Source of the DNA: Hyphococcus sp.
GTDB taxonomy: Bacteria > Pseudomonadota > Alphaproteobacteria > Caulobacterales > Parvularculaceae
Length of the DNA stretch: 57,089 nt
Assembly (NCBI GenBank): GCA_021604585.1
Contig: BQJG01000015.1
Coordinates: 1-57,089, forward strand
Reading direction: 5' to 3'
In this document: positions 16,326 through 25,385 of the stretch, piece by piece
Position numbering within the stretch: position 1 is the first letter of the stretch
Layout: each line of letters begins with the position of its first letter
Position numbers and translations under genes: made by a program
Notes under the pieces: model-generated
Seen by the model: the letters and a program-made list of their open reading frames with translations, nothing else
Databases searched by the model: none
Told to the model about the DNA's origin: nothing

Positions 16326-16652
16326 ATGAGCAAAACAACGCTTTCTCTTTTTGCCGGGTTTGCAGCGCTCGCTGCCGCCAGCGCCTTCGCAAACCATCAT
16401 GAAATGAAGCCTGTTACTGAAGGAGATGCTAAAATGGCCGCCCGCTTCGCAGAAGTTGACGCCAATGGGGACGGTAATATCAGTGCTGACGAATTCTTTG
16501 CTTATAAACGTGCAGAGGCGGAAGCGCATTGGGCGAAAATGGCTGAAGACGCAGGCGATGACGGCCTGATTTCGCTTGATGAAATGAAGGCGCTTCACAA
16601 AGTGAAAATGGATGCTAAAGCCGCCAAAAAGGAAGAGCACGGCGACCGCTAG
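16326..16652 (+). CDS. Small secreted EF-hand protein
   Basis: The 108-residue protein has a signal peptide (about 1-22, ending ASAFA) and a histidine-containing start to the mature chain (NHHEM). Two EF-hand-like calcium loops follow: DANGDGNISADEF (about 46-58) and DAGDDGLISLDEM (about 78-90), both with the acidic residues at canonical loop positions, and then a lysine-rich tail. It probably binds calcium in the periplasm; a signalling or storage role is unknown. It has its own upstream gap and an intrinsic terminator, so it looks monocistronic. Confidence 0.85.
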   Translation: MSKTTLSLFAGFAALAAASAFANHHEMKPVTEGDAKMAARFAEVDANGDGNISADEFFAYKRAEAEAHWAKMAEDAGDDGLISLDEMKALHKVKMDAKAAKKEEHGDR

Positions 16653-16675
16653 GTTTGTGAACCGTTGGAGGCTTG

Positions 16676-16709
16676 GCCGGCGGTGCGAAATGGCATCGCC
16701 GGCTATTTT
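16676..16709 (+). terminator. Intrinsic terminator after the EF-hand gene
   Basis: Bases 16676-16686 pair with 16693-16703 in an 11-bp, GC-rich stem (one G-T wobble) around the 6-base loop GAAATG, followed by TATTTT. It separates the EF-hand gene from the clpB promoter. Confidence 0.8.
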
Positions 16710-16732
16710 GCACCAATTTTTACCATTCCGGG

Positions 16733-16761
16733 CTTGAGAAAACCCTGGACGACCCCATTTA
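16733..16761 (+). promoter_or_regulatory. Sigma-32 (RpoH) heat-shock promoter of clpB
   Basis: CTTGAGA at 16733-16739 and CCCCATTTA at 16753-16761 with a 13-base spacer match the RpoH consensus (CTTGAAA, 13-15 bases, CCCCATTTA) at all but one position. It lies 66 bases before the clpB ATG, directly after the terminator of the previous gene. Confidence 0.85.
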
Positions 16762-16827
16762 TCGGTCAGAAGGAGTGCCGCCTTTTTGGGGCGCTTTTAA
16801 CCATTTGACGCTCAAATTGAGGTCGTG

Positions 16828-19488
16828 ATGCAAATCGAAAACTATACTGACCGCGCCCGCGGTCTTATTCAGGCCGCCCAGACCATCGCCTTGCGCGAAG
16901 GCCACCAACAATTCACCCCCGAACATGTCCTGAAGGCCCTTCTCGATGACCAGGAGGGGCTTGCGTCCAATCTTATTCGCGCCGCAGGCGGACAGCCGGA
17001 CAAGGCGCTGCAACTGACCGATGAAGCGCTTGCGAAGTTGCCGAAAGTGCAGGGCGGCAATGGCCAGATCTATATGGCAGGTCCGACGGCTAAAGTTTTC
17101 GCCACCGCAGAAGACATTGGAAAAAAGGCCGGCGACAAGTTTGTTACAGCTGAGCGACTGCTGACTGCGCTAGCCGTGGAGGCGGGCGCTGGTACGGCCA
17201 AGATTCTGAAGGACTCGGGCGTCACAGCATCGAAGCTCAACGAAGCGATCAACGATATTCGTAAAGGCCGCACCGCAGATACGGCGTCCGCCGAGCAGGC
17301 TTATGATGCTTTGAAGCGCTATGCGCGCGACCTCACAGAAGCGGCGCGCGACGGCAAGCTCGATCCGGTCATCGGGCGTGACGAAGAAATCCGTCGGACA
17401 ATGCAAGTGCTTTCGCGCCGCACGAAAAACAACCCCGTCCTTATTGGCGAACCTGGCGTCGGCAAGACCGCGATCGCAGAAGGGCTAGCGCTGCGCATCA
17501 TCAATGGCGATGTGCCGGAAAGCCTTAAGGATAAATCGCTGCTCGCGCTGGATATGGGGTCGCTTATCGCGGGCGCCAAATACCGTGGCGAATTCGAAGA
17601 GCGCTTGAAGGCTGTATTAAATGAAGTCACGAGTGCTGGCGGAAAGATCATACTTTTCATTGACGAAATGCATACGCTGGTTGGTGCGGGGAAGTCTGAC
17701 GGCGCCATGGATGCGTCCAATCTGCTGAAGCCCGCGCTGGCGCGCGGCGAGCTTCATTGTGTTGGCGCCACTACACTCGATGAATACCGCAAATATGTTG
17801 AAAAGGACGCCGCGCTGGCCCGCCGCTTTCAGGCGGTGTTTGTCGATGAGCCAACAGTTGAGGATACAATCTCGATCTTGCGTGGCTTGAAAGAGAAATA
17901 TGAGCTCCATCATGGCGTGCGGATTTCTGACAGTGCAATCGTGGCGGCGGCAACCTTATCGAACCGTTACATCACGGACCGGTTTCTGCCTGACAAAGCG
18001 ATTGACCTGATGGATGAGGCGGCCTCGCGCCTTCGCATGGAGGTCGATTCAAAACCAGAAGAACTCGACGAACTTGATCGGCGCATCATCCAAATGAAAA
18101 TCGAGCGTGAGGCGTTGAAGAAAGAAGACGATCGCGCCTCGAAAGATCGGCTTGAAAAACTCGACAAGGAATTGTCAGAGCTAGAGCAGAAATCGGCCGA
18201 TCTGACAGCGCGCTGGCGGGCGGAAAAAGACAGCCTTGCCTCTTCCACCAAGGTGAAAGAGGCACTCGATCAGGCCCGTCAAATGCTGGCTGATGCTGAA
18301 CGTCGTGGTGATTTGGGCCGTGCGTCGGAGCTCAAATACGGTGAAATTCCCGCCCTCGAAAAACAACTCGAAGCCAGTGAGGCAAAGGCCGATGAAGCTG
18401 CTGCGAAATCTCTCGTGCATGAGGTGGTTGATGATGAAAACATCGCAGCTATTGTCTCCCGCTGGACCGGAGTTCCTGTCGAGAAAATGCTCGAAGGTGA
18501 ACGCGCAAAACTCCTTTCGATGGAAACTGGGCTTGGAAAGCGGGTCGTAGGTCAACACGAGGCTGTAACGGCAGTCTCGGCCGCGGTTCGTCGCGCGCGC
18601 GCCGGGCTGAAAGATCCAAACCGGCCAATGGGTTCTTTCCTTTTTTTAGGCCCGACCGGTGTCGGCAAAACCGAGCTGACGAAAGCGCTGGCGGAATTTT
18701 TGTTCGATGATGAAACGGCGATTGCGCGCATCGACATGTCTGAGTTCATGGAAAAGCATTCGGTGGCGCGTCTCATTGGCGCTCCGCCGGGTTATGTCGG
18801 CTACGAAGAGGGCGGCGTTCTGACTGAGCGCGTGCGGCGGCGACCCTATCAAGTGGTGCTTTTCGACGAGATCGAAAAAGCGCACCCGGATGTGTTCAAC
18901 GTTCTGCTACAGGTGCTCGATGATGGCCGCTTGACGGATGGGCAGGGCCATACGGTGGATTTCAAAAACACGCTGATCATCATGACGTCTAATCTGGGCG
19001 CTGAGTACCTGGCGGCGCAGCCAGACGGACAGGATTCAGACGTGGTTCGCTCGCAAGTGATGGAAGCTGTGCGGGCAAAATTCCGCCCCGAGTTTCTCAA
19101 TCGTCTCGACGAGATTATTCTGTTCCACCGCCTGACGCGCCAGAACATGGACGCGATTGTTAATAATCAAATTGCACGGCTGCAAAAACTGCTCGACGAA
19201 CGCAAAATCACTCTAGAATTAGACGACAAGGCGCGTACATGGCTTGGCGATCAGGGATACGATCCGGTCTATGGCGCCCGGCCGTTGAAGCGTGTCATCC
19301 AGAAGAAATTGCAGGATCCGCTCGCGGAACTGCTGTTATCTGGCGCGATAAGCGATGGTGAAAGTCTGGTCATTTCCGCCAATGCAGAAGTTTTGACGAT
19401 CAATGGCGAGCCTGCAGGCGGGCGGGATGCATTTTCGCTGGGCGATGCACGCAGCGATTCTCCACCGGCAGGCGCCCTGTTAAATTAG
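16828..19488 (+). CDS. clpB: ATP-dependent disaggregase ClpB
   Basis: ClpB is the Hsp100 ring ATPase that, with DnaK, pulls proteins out of aggregates. The 886-residue length is typical. Domains in order: Clp N-domain (about 1-145), NBD1 with Walker A GEPGVGKT (about 207) and Walker B LFIDEMHTLVG, the coiled-coil middle domain (about 410-520) that distinguishes ClpB from ClpA, NBD2 with Walker A GPTGVGKT (about 608) and VLFDEIEKAHPDV, and the C-terminal D2-small domain. The ATG at 16828 follows GAGGTCGTG; a GTG one codon earlier is an alternative. A sigma-32 promoter lies just upstream. Confidence 0.98.
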   Translation: MQIENYTDRARGLIQAAQTIALREGHQQFTPEHVLKALLDDQEGLASNLIRAAGGQPDKALQLTDEALAKLPKVQGGNGQIYMAGPTAKVFATAEDIGKKAGDKFVTAERLLTALAVEAGAGTAKILKDSGVTASKLNEAINDIRKGRTADTASAEQAYDALKRYARDLTEAARDGKLDPVIGRDEEIRRTMQVLSRRTKNNPVLIGEPGVGKTAIAEGLALRIINGDVPESLKDKSLLALDMGSLIAGAKYRGEFEERLKAVLNEVTSAGGKIILFIDEMHTLVGAGKSDGAMDASNLLKPALARGELHCVGATTLDEYRKYVEKDAALARRFQAVFVDEPTVEDTISILRGLKEKYELHHGVRISDSAIVAAATLSNRYITDRFLPDKAIDLMDEAASRLRMEVDSKPEELDELDRRIIQMKIEREALKKEDDRASKDRLEKLDKELSELEQKSADLTARWRAEKDSLASSTKVKEALDQARQMLADAERRGDLGRASELKYGEIPALEKQLEASEAKADEAAAKSLVHEVVDDENIAAIVSRWTGVPVEKMLEGERAKLLSMETGLGKRVVGQHEAVTAVSAAVRRARAGLKDPNRPMGSFLFLGPTGVGKTELTKALAEFLFDDETAIARIDMSEFMEKHSVARLIGAPPGYVGYEEGGVLTERVRRRPYQVVLFDEIEKAHPDVFNVLLQVLDDGRLTDGQGHTVDFKNTLIIMTSNLGAEYLAAQPDGQDSDVVRSQVMEAVRAKFRPEFLNRLDEIILFHRLTRQNMDAIVNNQIARLQKLLDERKITLELDDKARTWLGDQGYDPVYGARPLKRVIQKKLQDPLAELLLSGAISDGESLVISANAEVLTINGEPAGGRDAFSLGDARSDSPPAGALLN

Positions 19489-19497
19489 GAACTACAC

Positions 19498-19695
19498 ATG
19501 ACAGAAAAAAACTGGAAGCCGGACGATGATCAGGCGTTGAAAGATCTCATTCGCGCCACGATTAAGAGTGCAGGCGCAATCGATCCAGCCGCGCTTCCAT
19601 CGAAAATCAGGGAGCAAATCAGAGATCGTGTCTCTGGTGACTTCGATGTAGACGCCTATGTGAAAAAGGTACTAGCGGAGACCAAAAAGAATTAG
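19498..19695 (+). CDS. Small hypothetical protein downstream of clpB
   Basis: A 65-residue soluble, charged protein (pattern DDQALKDLIRATIKSAG, then KIREQIRDRVSGDFDVDAYV) begins 9 bases after the clpB stop, with AGGAA in front. It is predicted to be mostly helical with no membrane segment or signal peptide. I do not recognise the family. Its position means it is probably heat-shock-induced with clpB. Confidence 0.65.
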   Translation: MTEKNWKPDDDQALKDLIRATIKSAGAIDPAALPSKIREQIRDRVSGDFDVDAYVKKVLAETKKN

Positions 19696-19768
19696 CGGCT
19701 TGGCGCATTGTGATTGGCGCCCATACGACTTGCGACCTATTGTTTGACCTCCCAAGTCTGAGGATTAA

Positions 19769-20755
19769 ATGCCATCTGCAAAGACATTTACAATGGCCGC
19801 GATTCAAGCTGCTCCTGTTCTATTCGATAAAGCAGCTTCGACGGAAAAAGCGTGCCAGTTAATTGCTGAAGCTGGCGCAAAGGGCGCAGACATCGCCGCC
19901 TTTGGCGAGTGCTGGTTGCCCGGATATCCATTTTGGGTTGACGGCGCCGTCATCGACCTCACATGGGAAGCGAGCGCGACATTCCTTGAAAACGCCGTCG
20001 ATTTGCCCGGCCCGGAAACGGACGCGTTGTGCAAAGCAGCAGCGGACGCAGACATTGATGTAGTGATCGGCATTGCAGAACGCGACCAACATACCCAGGG
20101 GACCGCATATTGCACGGCGCTCACCATTGGCCGGGAAGGCCGCATTCTGAACCGTCATCGCAAGCTCAAACCAACTCACGCTGAACGCATTATCTGGGGC
20201 GACGGTGACGGCGCTGGATTGATAGTGAACGATCGTCAATATGGTCGCATCAGCGCGCTCAATTGCTGGGAACATCAGATGATGCTGCCGGGCTATGCAT
20301 TGGCGGCGCAGGGTACGCAGATTCATGCAGCGCTATGGCCCGGCTGGGAGAAGGCGCCGCGCCCTGGCGAGTATTGCTGGGCGCGGCAACATCTTTTGTC
20401 GCGCGCCTTTGCGAGTCAGGCGGGGGCATATGTGATTTGTGCGTCAGGATTACGCCTTGAAGAACACATCCCCGAAAAATGGCGCCCGCTAGGCGTCTGG
20501 GAACACACTGGCGGTTCTGCAATCATTGATCCGCGCGGAGAAGTTATCGCGCAGGCTGGGGATGGCGAAGAAATCCTAATTGCGGAAGGATCGCTCGATA
20601 TAGTGCGGGCGGCAAAAGCCGCTTGCGACATCGCTGGACACTACTCCCGACCTGATATTTTTAAACTGCACATAAATATCTCGGAATCATCAGCACGAAT
20701 TCAGTTTGCCGAAGAAGGCGGAGAAAAGGCGGAAGATGACGACGAAGAAGAGTGA
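19769..20755 (+). CDS. Nitrilase / carbon-nitrogen hydrolase
   Basis: The 328-residue protein carries the full Glu-Lys-Cys triad of true nitrilases: Glu47 in AFGECWLPGYPFW, Lys about 132 in NRHRKLKPTHAER and Cys165 in ALNCWEH. The GYPFW and LKPTHAER motifs favour a nitrile-to-acid nitrilase over an amidase; the substrate cannot be told. The C-terminus ends in an acidic tail (EKAEDDDEEE) whose codons overlap the 3' end of the opposite-strand glycosyltransferase by 55 bases. It lies 73 bases after the small clpB-linked gene. Confidence 0.9.
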   Translation: MPSAKTFTMAAIQAAPVLFDKAASTEKACQLIAEAGAKGADIAAFGECWLPGYPFWVDGAVIDLTWEASATFLENAVDLPGPETDALCKAAADADIDVVIGIAERDQHTQGTAYCTALTIGREGRILNRHRKLKPTHAERIIWGDGDGAGLIVNDRQYGRISALNCWEHQMMLPGYALAAQGTQIHAALWPGWEKAPRPGEYCWARQHLLSRAFASQAGAYVICASGLRLEEHIPEKWRPLGVWEHTGGSAIIDPRGEVIAQAGDGEEILIAEGSLDIVRAAKAACDIAGHYSRPDIFKLHINISESSARIQFAEEGGEKAEDDDEEE

Positions 20756-21948
20756 AGTCCCAGGCGTTCAAGCGCTTGATCAAGGCGTACAAAACTGCGC
20801 TCCCAACTAAATTGTGTGCAGACATAGTTTCTGGCGGCAGCGCCCAGTGTTTTGCAGCGAGCATCATCAATCATTAACTCGCACACCGCATTAACGACTT
20901 CTTGTGGGTCATTCGCAATTATAACTGCATGTGCAGGCGCATCGATGCCAGTCATTGCGCCACTACTGGCAACGACCGGCTTCGCCATGGCCATAGCCTC
21001 GAGTACTTTATTTTGAATGCCGCGCGCCACCAAAAGGGGAGCGATAACAATTCTTGCTCCCAACAGCCATGGGCGAACGTCGGCAACGCGTCCGGTCACA
21101 ATTATCCCGTTGGCATCATGGAGTCGGGCAATCTTTGTGTCTGGGTTGGCGCCGACAATCGCAAATCGCGCTGTTGGCGACGTCATGCGTATAAGCGGCC
21201 AGACATGCTTGGCAAAATTCAGGACGCCCTCAACATTGGCGCGATAATCCATGGCGCCGACAAAAACGCAATCGCACCTGCACGCAGAATCCATCGGTGT
21301 TTGGTTCGGATCAAACAGATCTATATCAACGCCGTTTGCGAACCAGTCGACGGGTCTCGCGATGGCGGCACGCTCATTGAAGATCATTGCCTCCTGCTGC
21401 GTAATCGCAAAGCTCGCATCCGCCCAATTGGCAATTTTCGTTTCCGCCATGGCAAGCCGGCGGGCTTCCCGGCCATAAATTGGCGCTAGCGGCCAAGACG
21501 CCTGCTGAGAATATTCTCGCCATTTTTCAGAATCGGCGTCACAAAAATCAACTATGCGCTTTCGCCCCGCGACCGGCTCTTCAATATAAGGCGCCATCGT
21601 TGAAGAAAACACGACTTCGGCAAGGAGCGGTCTGGTCCGTGCGGCACGCACCACTTTCAACATGCGTGCGTCCCGGAAGTAGCTAAAACTCATGGGCGCA
21701 CCTGTTACGAGCCCGGACAGACTTTTCAGTCGCGAAAGCTTTGAGGAAAGCGGAACAAGAGCGACAGTTTCACAGATGCTTTCGAGAAAGTCGCGATGCG
21801 TGAAATCGTTTGGATCATCCACAAAGCAAGCGAGATGCACGCGAAACCGTTGCGTCAAATGCTGTAGCAACCGCCAAGAGCGAATTTTGTCGCCCTTATC
21901 GGGCGGGTACGGAATCCGGTGCGATAGAAAAAGAATTTCCTCTTTCAT
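20701..21948 (-). CDS. Glycosyltransferase, XrtA/PEP-CTERM-associated type
   Basis: The 415-residue GT-B (GT4-like) protein starts EEILFLSHRIPYPPDKGDKI, a strong signature of the sugar transferase family associated with exosortase/PEP-CTERM EPS loci (TIGR03087-like). The C-terminal donor-binding part has RVADVRPWLLGARIVIAPLL and GIQNKVLEAMAMAKPVVAS with the conserved Glu. The tail is a serine run (HSSSSSSSAF) in the 55-base overlap with the nitrilase gene. It is the last gene of the minus-strand EPS run; its ATG overlaps the FemAB stop by 4 bases. Confidence 0.85.
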   Translation of the reverse strand: MKEEILFLSHRIPYPPDKGDKIRSWRLLQHLTQRFRVHLACFVDDPNDFTHRDFLESICETVALVPLSSKLSRLKSLSGLVTGAPMSFSYFRDARMLKVVRAARTRPLLAEVVFSSTMAPYIEEPVAGRKRIVDFCDADSEKWREYSQQASWPLAPIYGREARRLAMAETKIANWADASFAITQQEAMIFNERAAIARPVDWFANGVDIDLFDPNQTPMDSACRCDCVFVGAMDYRANVEGVLNFAKHVWPLIRMTSPTARFAIVGANPDTKIARLHDANGIIVTGRVADVRPWLLGARIVIAPLLVARGIQNKVLEAMAMAKPVVASSGAMTGIDAPAHAVIIANDPQEVVNAVCELMIDDARCKTLGAAARNYVCTQFSWERSFVRLDQALERLGLHSSSSSSSAFSPPSSAN

Positions 21949-23012
21949 GGGAAATTAGGGGCCAGCAAAGGGCCCAGATGATTGGCGGCAAATGCGGGAA
22001 GCTTCGGCCAAACGCTGGAAAAAAAGGAGAACTTTGGGTTTGCAGTGCTGACATCGGGCAGGGCGGCGGCGGCGATCAGCTTCACCTGATATTGTACCGG
22101 GCTCGGCTCAAACCCCCATAATTTTTTGTATCGATAAGCGCCGCTGTCCAATTTACTGCGTCCAAAATCGAAAGATGTGCAGCCCTTCCCAACGGCGCGC
22201 CGCATGATCGCCCAATAAAGATAGTCAAAAGCGCGGCTATCGCGCGCGCCAAGACTGGTGCCTACATAGTACGGAAGCACAGCCCCATCGAAGTAAAAAC
22301 TGACAAGCGCCGCCATCGGTTCGCCACGATAGCTTACGACTGAAATTTCTGACTCTTTCTCGAATACGCTCAATAGCTCCACAAGGAATCGCTTTGGAAA
22401 CACCGGGGTGCCTAGACGGTGAACGGATAGAGCGTAAAGTTTATAGAATTCATCTACAGATCCGTCATGCCGAATGCTTAAATCGCCGCTCTGTTCTGCG
22501 CCAATTGCTTTTCTCACTTCGGCGCGCCTTTTCCGCGGAATGGCTTGGAGGGCTTTATTTTCGTCACTAAGCAATGGTGCTTGAAAATATGCATGCGCAC
22601 AGGTTCTGGAATGCCAACCTTTCGCATCAAATGCAGCACGGCATTCAATATACTGGACATTGTGCTGCGCGCCGAGTTTCTCTGCTGCATGGAGTAGGCT
22701 GGCGAAGGCCGGCTGGTCGCGCACTAGCGGACCGCCGCCAACACTGAAGGCCGTTGAAATGAGAGAGCGCCCAAGCAACGGTGTGCGGGCATCGGTAAGT
22801 GAGAGGATCCCAGCAATTTCGCCGTTGTTGCGAGCGGTCAGGTAATATGTGTCGTAACCATAGGCGCGCTTGATGACGGCCCCCCAAGCGGAAAGCTGGA
22901 AAAAGGTTCCATCTTCTTGTGCGCGGACAAACGCGTCCCATTCTGGTGTATTGCAGTGCGTATCAACGGAAACTGCATATGATCCGATTTCAGGCTTAAT
23001 GGCGGCGGTCAT
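21945..23012 (-). CDS. FemAB-family protein, XrtA/PEP-CTERM-associated type
   Basis: The 355-residue protein has the GNAT-like FemAB fold. It opens with CNTPEWDAFVRAQEDGTFFQ, then shows PLLGRSLISTAFSVGGGPLV and a C-terminal GARDSRAFDYLYWAIMRRAV / FDFGRSKLDSGAYRYKKLWG block, which matches the FemAB subfamily found in exosortase-linked EPS clusters. FemAB proteins transfer aminoacyl groups from tRNA; in EPS clusters the acceptor is unknown but may be the glycan. It overlaps both neighbours by 4 bases (ATGA), so translation is coupled. Confidence 0.85.
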   Translation of the reverse strand: MTAAIKPEIGSYAVSVDTHCNTPEWDAFVRAQEDGTFFQLSAWGAVIKRAYGYDTYYLTARNNGEIAGILSLTDARTPLLGRSLISTAFSVGGGPLVRDQPAFASLLHAAEKLGAQHNVQYIECRAAFDAKGWHSRTCAHAYFQAPLLSDENKALQAIPRKRRAEVRKAIGAEQSGDLSIRHDGSVDEFYKLYALSVHRLGTPVFPKRFLVELLSVFEKESEISVVSYRGEPMAALVSFYFDGAVLPYYVGTSLGARDSRAFDYLYWAIMRRAVGKGCTSFDFGRSKLDSGAYRYKKLWGFEPSPVQYQVKLIAAAALPDVSTANPKFSFFSSVWPKLPAFAANHLGPLLAPNFP

Positions 23013-23881
23013 GTTGTTTTCTCGAGGCCCAACGAATCGTCAATTCTCCTCCACGGGAAAGATGAAAGAGCATTAGCGAGCTTGCTCTCCATCTTTCCCA
23101 GGTTGAGATAGTGTCGCAACTTTGATTTGGGCGATGCGCGACGTAATCGTGGCTGATTTGGGTCGATTTCCCAAGGATGAAAATAAAAAATCGCCGGCCC
23201 GTTAAGTGACTTCGATGCTTTGGAAATCAATGCTTTTGAGATGCTTGTGGGCGATGCGCGAAACCAGCCTCCGCCTGCTGCGCTGACTCGCTTTCCCAAC
23301 AAATTAACTGTCGCGACCGGCGCCTCCACGAAACTATCGCCTTCAATCGGATGATAAGGCGACTGTGATGATTTTGCGTCACCATAGTGATCATGCTTGA
23401 TGGGATGCGAGCTGGAAGAATAACAATGACCAGCCTTGGACAGCATCTCATATGCCCAGGGCGTGCTATGGCTGATGGAGAAGCCCGCAGCGCGATATCC
23501 TTTCACTGAAACACCGGCGATATCTTCGAGCAGGGATTTTGTTTTGCAAACATCGGCGAAGAATTCCGGCGGTGTTTGTTGGCTGACTTTTGTATGATCG
23601 TACCCGTGGCTCGCCAGTTCGTGGCCACGGTCAACAATCATGCGAATAAGGCCGGGATCACGTTCGGCGATCCATCCGAGCGTAAAGAATGTCGCTTTTG
23701 CGTTGTGCTGGTCGAATAAATCGAGACAGCGGCGCGTGTTATCGCCTACCCGTAAAGGAAATCCGTCCCAGGATTCTCTGGAAACGATGTCCGAAAACGC
23801 CCAGACCTGAAAATAGTCCTCAACGTCAACGGAAAGCGCAAACTTAGCGCTTGGCTGCGAGGCGGCGGGTGTTATCGACAT
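23009..23881 (-). CDS. Polysaccharide deacetylase, XrtA-associated (DUF3473-type)
   Basis: The 290-residue NodB-fold protein carries the metal-binding Asp-Asp motif in SVDVEDYFQVWAF (about 17-29), then ATFFTLGWIAERDPGLIRMI and ELASHGYDHTKVSQQTP with the zinc histidines. The C-terminal part contains PIKHDHYGDAKSS and FYFHPWEIDPNQPRLRRAS, typical of the DUF3473 extension. It would remove N-acetyl groups from the EPS or its intermediates. No signal peptide is visible, so it probably acts in the cytoplasm on lipid-linked intermediates. Its stop overlaps the FemAB start by 4 bases. Confidence 0.88.
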   Translation of the reverse strand: MSITPAASQPSAKFALSVDVEDYFQVWAFSDIVSRESWDGFPLRVGDNTRRCLDLFDQHNAKATFFTLGWIAERDPGLIRMIVDRGHELASHGYDHTKVSQQTPPEFFADVCKTKSLLEDIAGVSVKGYRAAGFSISHSTPWAYEMLSKAGHCYSSSSHPIKHDHYGDAKSSQSPYHPIEGDSFVEAPVATVNLLGKRVSAAGGGWFRASPTSISKALISKASKSLNGPAIFYFHPWEIDPNQPRLRRASPKSKLRHYLNLGKMESKLANALSSFPWRRIDDSLGLEKTT

Positions 23882-23896
23882 TGTCCCGCCGTTGGT

Positions 23897-25384
23897 TCAG
23901 CCCTGCGCTTCGCGCAGTTCGACGAGCAGAAGGTCTGCACGATCCAGCGTTTCCGAGATTTTCCGCCGCCGTTCGGCGCATTGTGACGCTGAATCGGTTA
24001 CGGAACGCGTCACCGAGATGACGTTTGCATTCGCCAGTTTCAGCTCTTCACGGGTCTCCTCAATGGATCGCGCAACCGAGTCTCGCCATTGAGGCGTTGC
24101 ACTCGTGGTTGGAATCACCGACGCTTGACTTTCTTTGTCGGCTTGCGGGCCATTGGCGGAAGCCTCCGATGCAGCAGCGATCGCGCTTGCGACATCAGTG
24201 AGCGTCGCTTCTTGGCGTTCTGCGGCGCTGACTTTTTTCGCTCTGACGCGATCTAAAACGCTCATTGACGCGCGTGCGGGCAGGTTAGCGGCTGTATTGC
24301 CAGCATCGGAGCCACTTTTTTTCTCCACTTTTTCCTCCCTCAATTCAGGATTCTGCGGCGCTACAGTTTTCTTTTTTGTGGTCTCAATGGAGACGACGGT
24401 GTCGTCTGTTGCAGATAACTGCGGGGCCTCGGCCTCCGGCGTTGGTTGTTCCGAGTGTTCTGCATTTGAAGACGGTTTTTGTGCCGCTGCTACTTTCTTC
24501 TTTGTGCGGCGCGCAGGTTTTTCTTCAACCTTTTCTACGGGTGGCAGCGGATCGGCCGCTTTTCGCGATTCGAGTTTTTCTTCGCGCAATTCAGCGCATA
24601 CCGTTTCGACGATCCCGGCTGTGACTTCATGCGCTTCTTCAAGAGAGCAGTAAAGCATCAGCCGATTGCAAAGCGTATTGATCCTTCGCGGCAGACCGGT
24701 GGATTCCTCAAAGATTGCGTGGAAAGCGCCTTCCGTGAAGGCCGGATCTTCACGCCATCCAGCTACTGACAGACGGTGAAGGATGTAATCACGTGTTTCT
24801 TCTTCAGAGAGGTTTTCAAGATGATAGGAGGCAATCACACGCTGGCGCAATTGCTCCATGTTCGGTTGTTCCATAATGGAGCGAAATTCCGGCTGGCCAA
24901 CCAGAAACACCTGGAACAGCGGTGTTCCTTCATAGTCGAGGTTGGACAGCATCCGCAGCTCTTCGAGGGTTTTAAACGGCAGGTTCTGCGCTTCATCAAT
25001 GATCAGCAGAACGCGCCGGCCGCGATTGAGCTGATCGAAGAGATAGTCTTCGAACGCCTCAATTTGGCCCGTACGGCCTTCACCTTCGGGCTCTATGCGG
25101 AAAGCGGAGAGAATTTGCGCCAGTAGATCTTCAGGCTCAATGTTTGAGGTCAGCAAATTTGCGGCAACCACGTTTGATGCATTCAGCTGGTCGAGCAGGT
25201 GACCAATGAGCATTGACTTGCCGGCGCCGACAGGGCCTGTGATGACAATGAATCCTTCGGCTTGCTTCAGGCCGTAGTGCAAATAGGCCATCGCCTTGTT
25301 GTGGCTGCGGCTGCCATAAAAGAAACGCGGATCCGGATTCAGCCGGAATGGCGCATCAGACAGCCGAAAATACTCTTCATACAT
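23897..25384 (-). CDS. XrtA-associated AAA ATPase with a long C-terminal extension
   Basis: Residues 1-270 are an ExeA/GspA-like ATPase: MYEEYFRLSDAPFRLNPDPR, Walker A GPVGAGKSM (about 50-58) and Walker B LLIIDEAQNL (about 125). This matches the ATPase that accompanies exosortase/PEP-CTERM EPS clusters. Residues about 280-495 are an extra low-complexity tail rich in Ala, Glu, Lys and Thr (for example EEKPARRTKKKVAAAQKPSS) that ends in a coiled-coil-like helix (ETREELKLANANVISVTRSV), much longer than the family norm. The ATG at 25384 lies one base after the end of the beta-barrel gene. Confidence 0.82.
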   Translation of the reverse strand: MYEEYFRLSDAPFRLNPDPRFFYGSRSHNKAMAYLHYGLKQAEGFIVITGPVGAGKSMLIGHLLDQLNASNVVAANLLTSNIEPEDLLAQILSAFRIEPEGEGRTGQIEAFEDYLFDQLNRGRRVLLIIDEAQNLPFKTLEELRMLSNLDYEGTPLFQVFLVGQPEFRSIMEQPNMEQLRQRVIASYHLENLSEEETRDYILHRLSVAGWREDPAFTEGAFHAIFEESTGLPRRINTLCNRLMLYCSLEEAHEVTAGIVETVCAELREEKLESRKAADPLPPVEKVEEKPARRTKKKVAAAQKPSSNAEHSEQPTPEAEAPQLSATDDTVVSIETTKKKTVAPQNPELREEKVEKKSGSDAGNTAANLPARASMSVLDRVRAKKVSAAERQEATLTDVASAIAAASEASANGPQADKESQASVIPTTSATPQWRDSVARSIEETREELKLANANVISVTRSVTDSASQCAERRRKISETLDRADLLLVELREAQG

Positions 25385-25385
25385 A

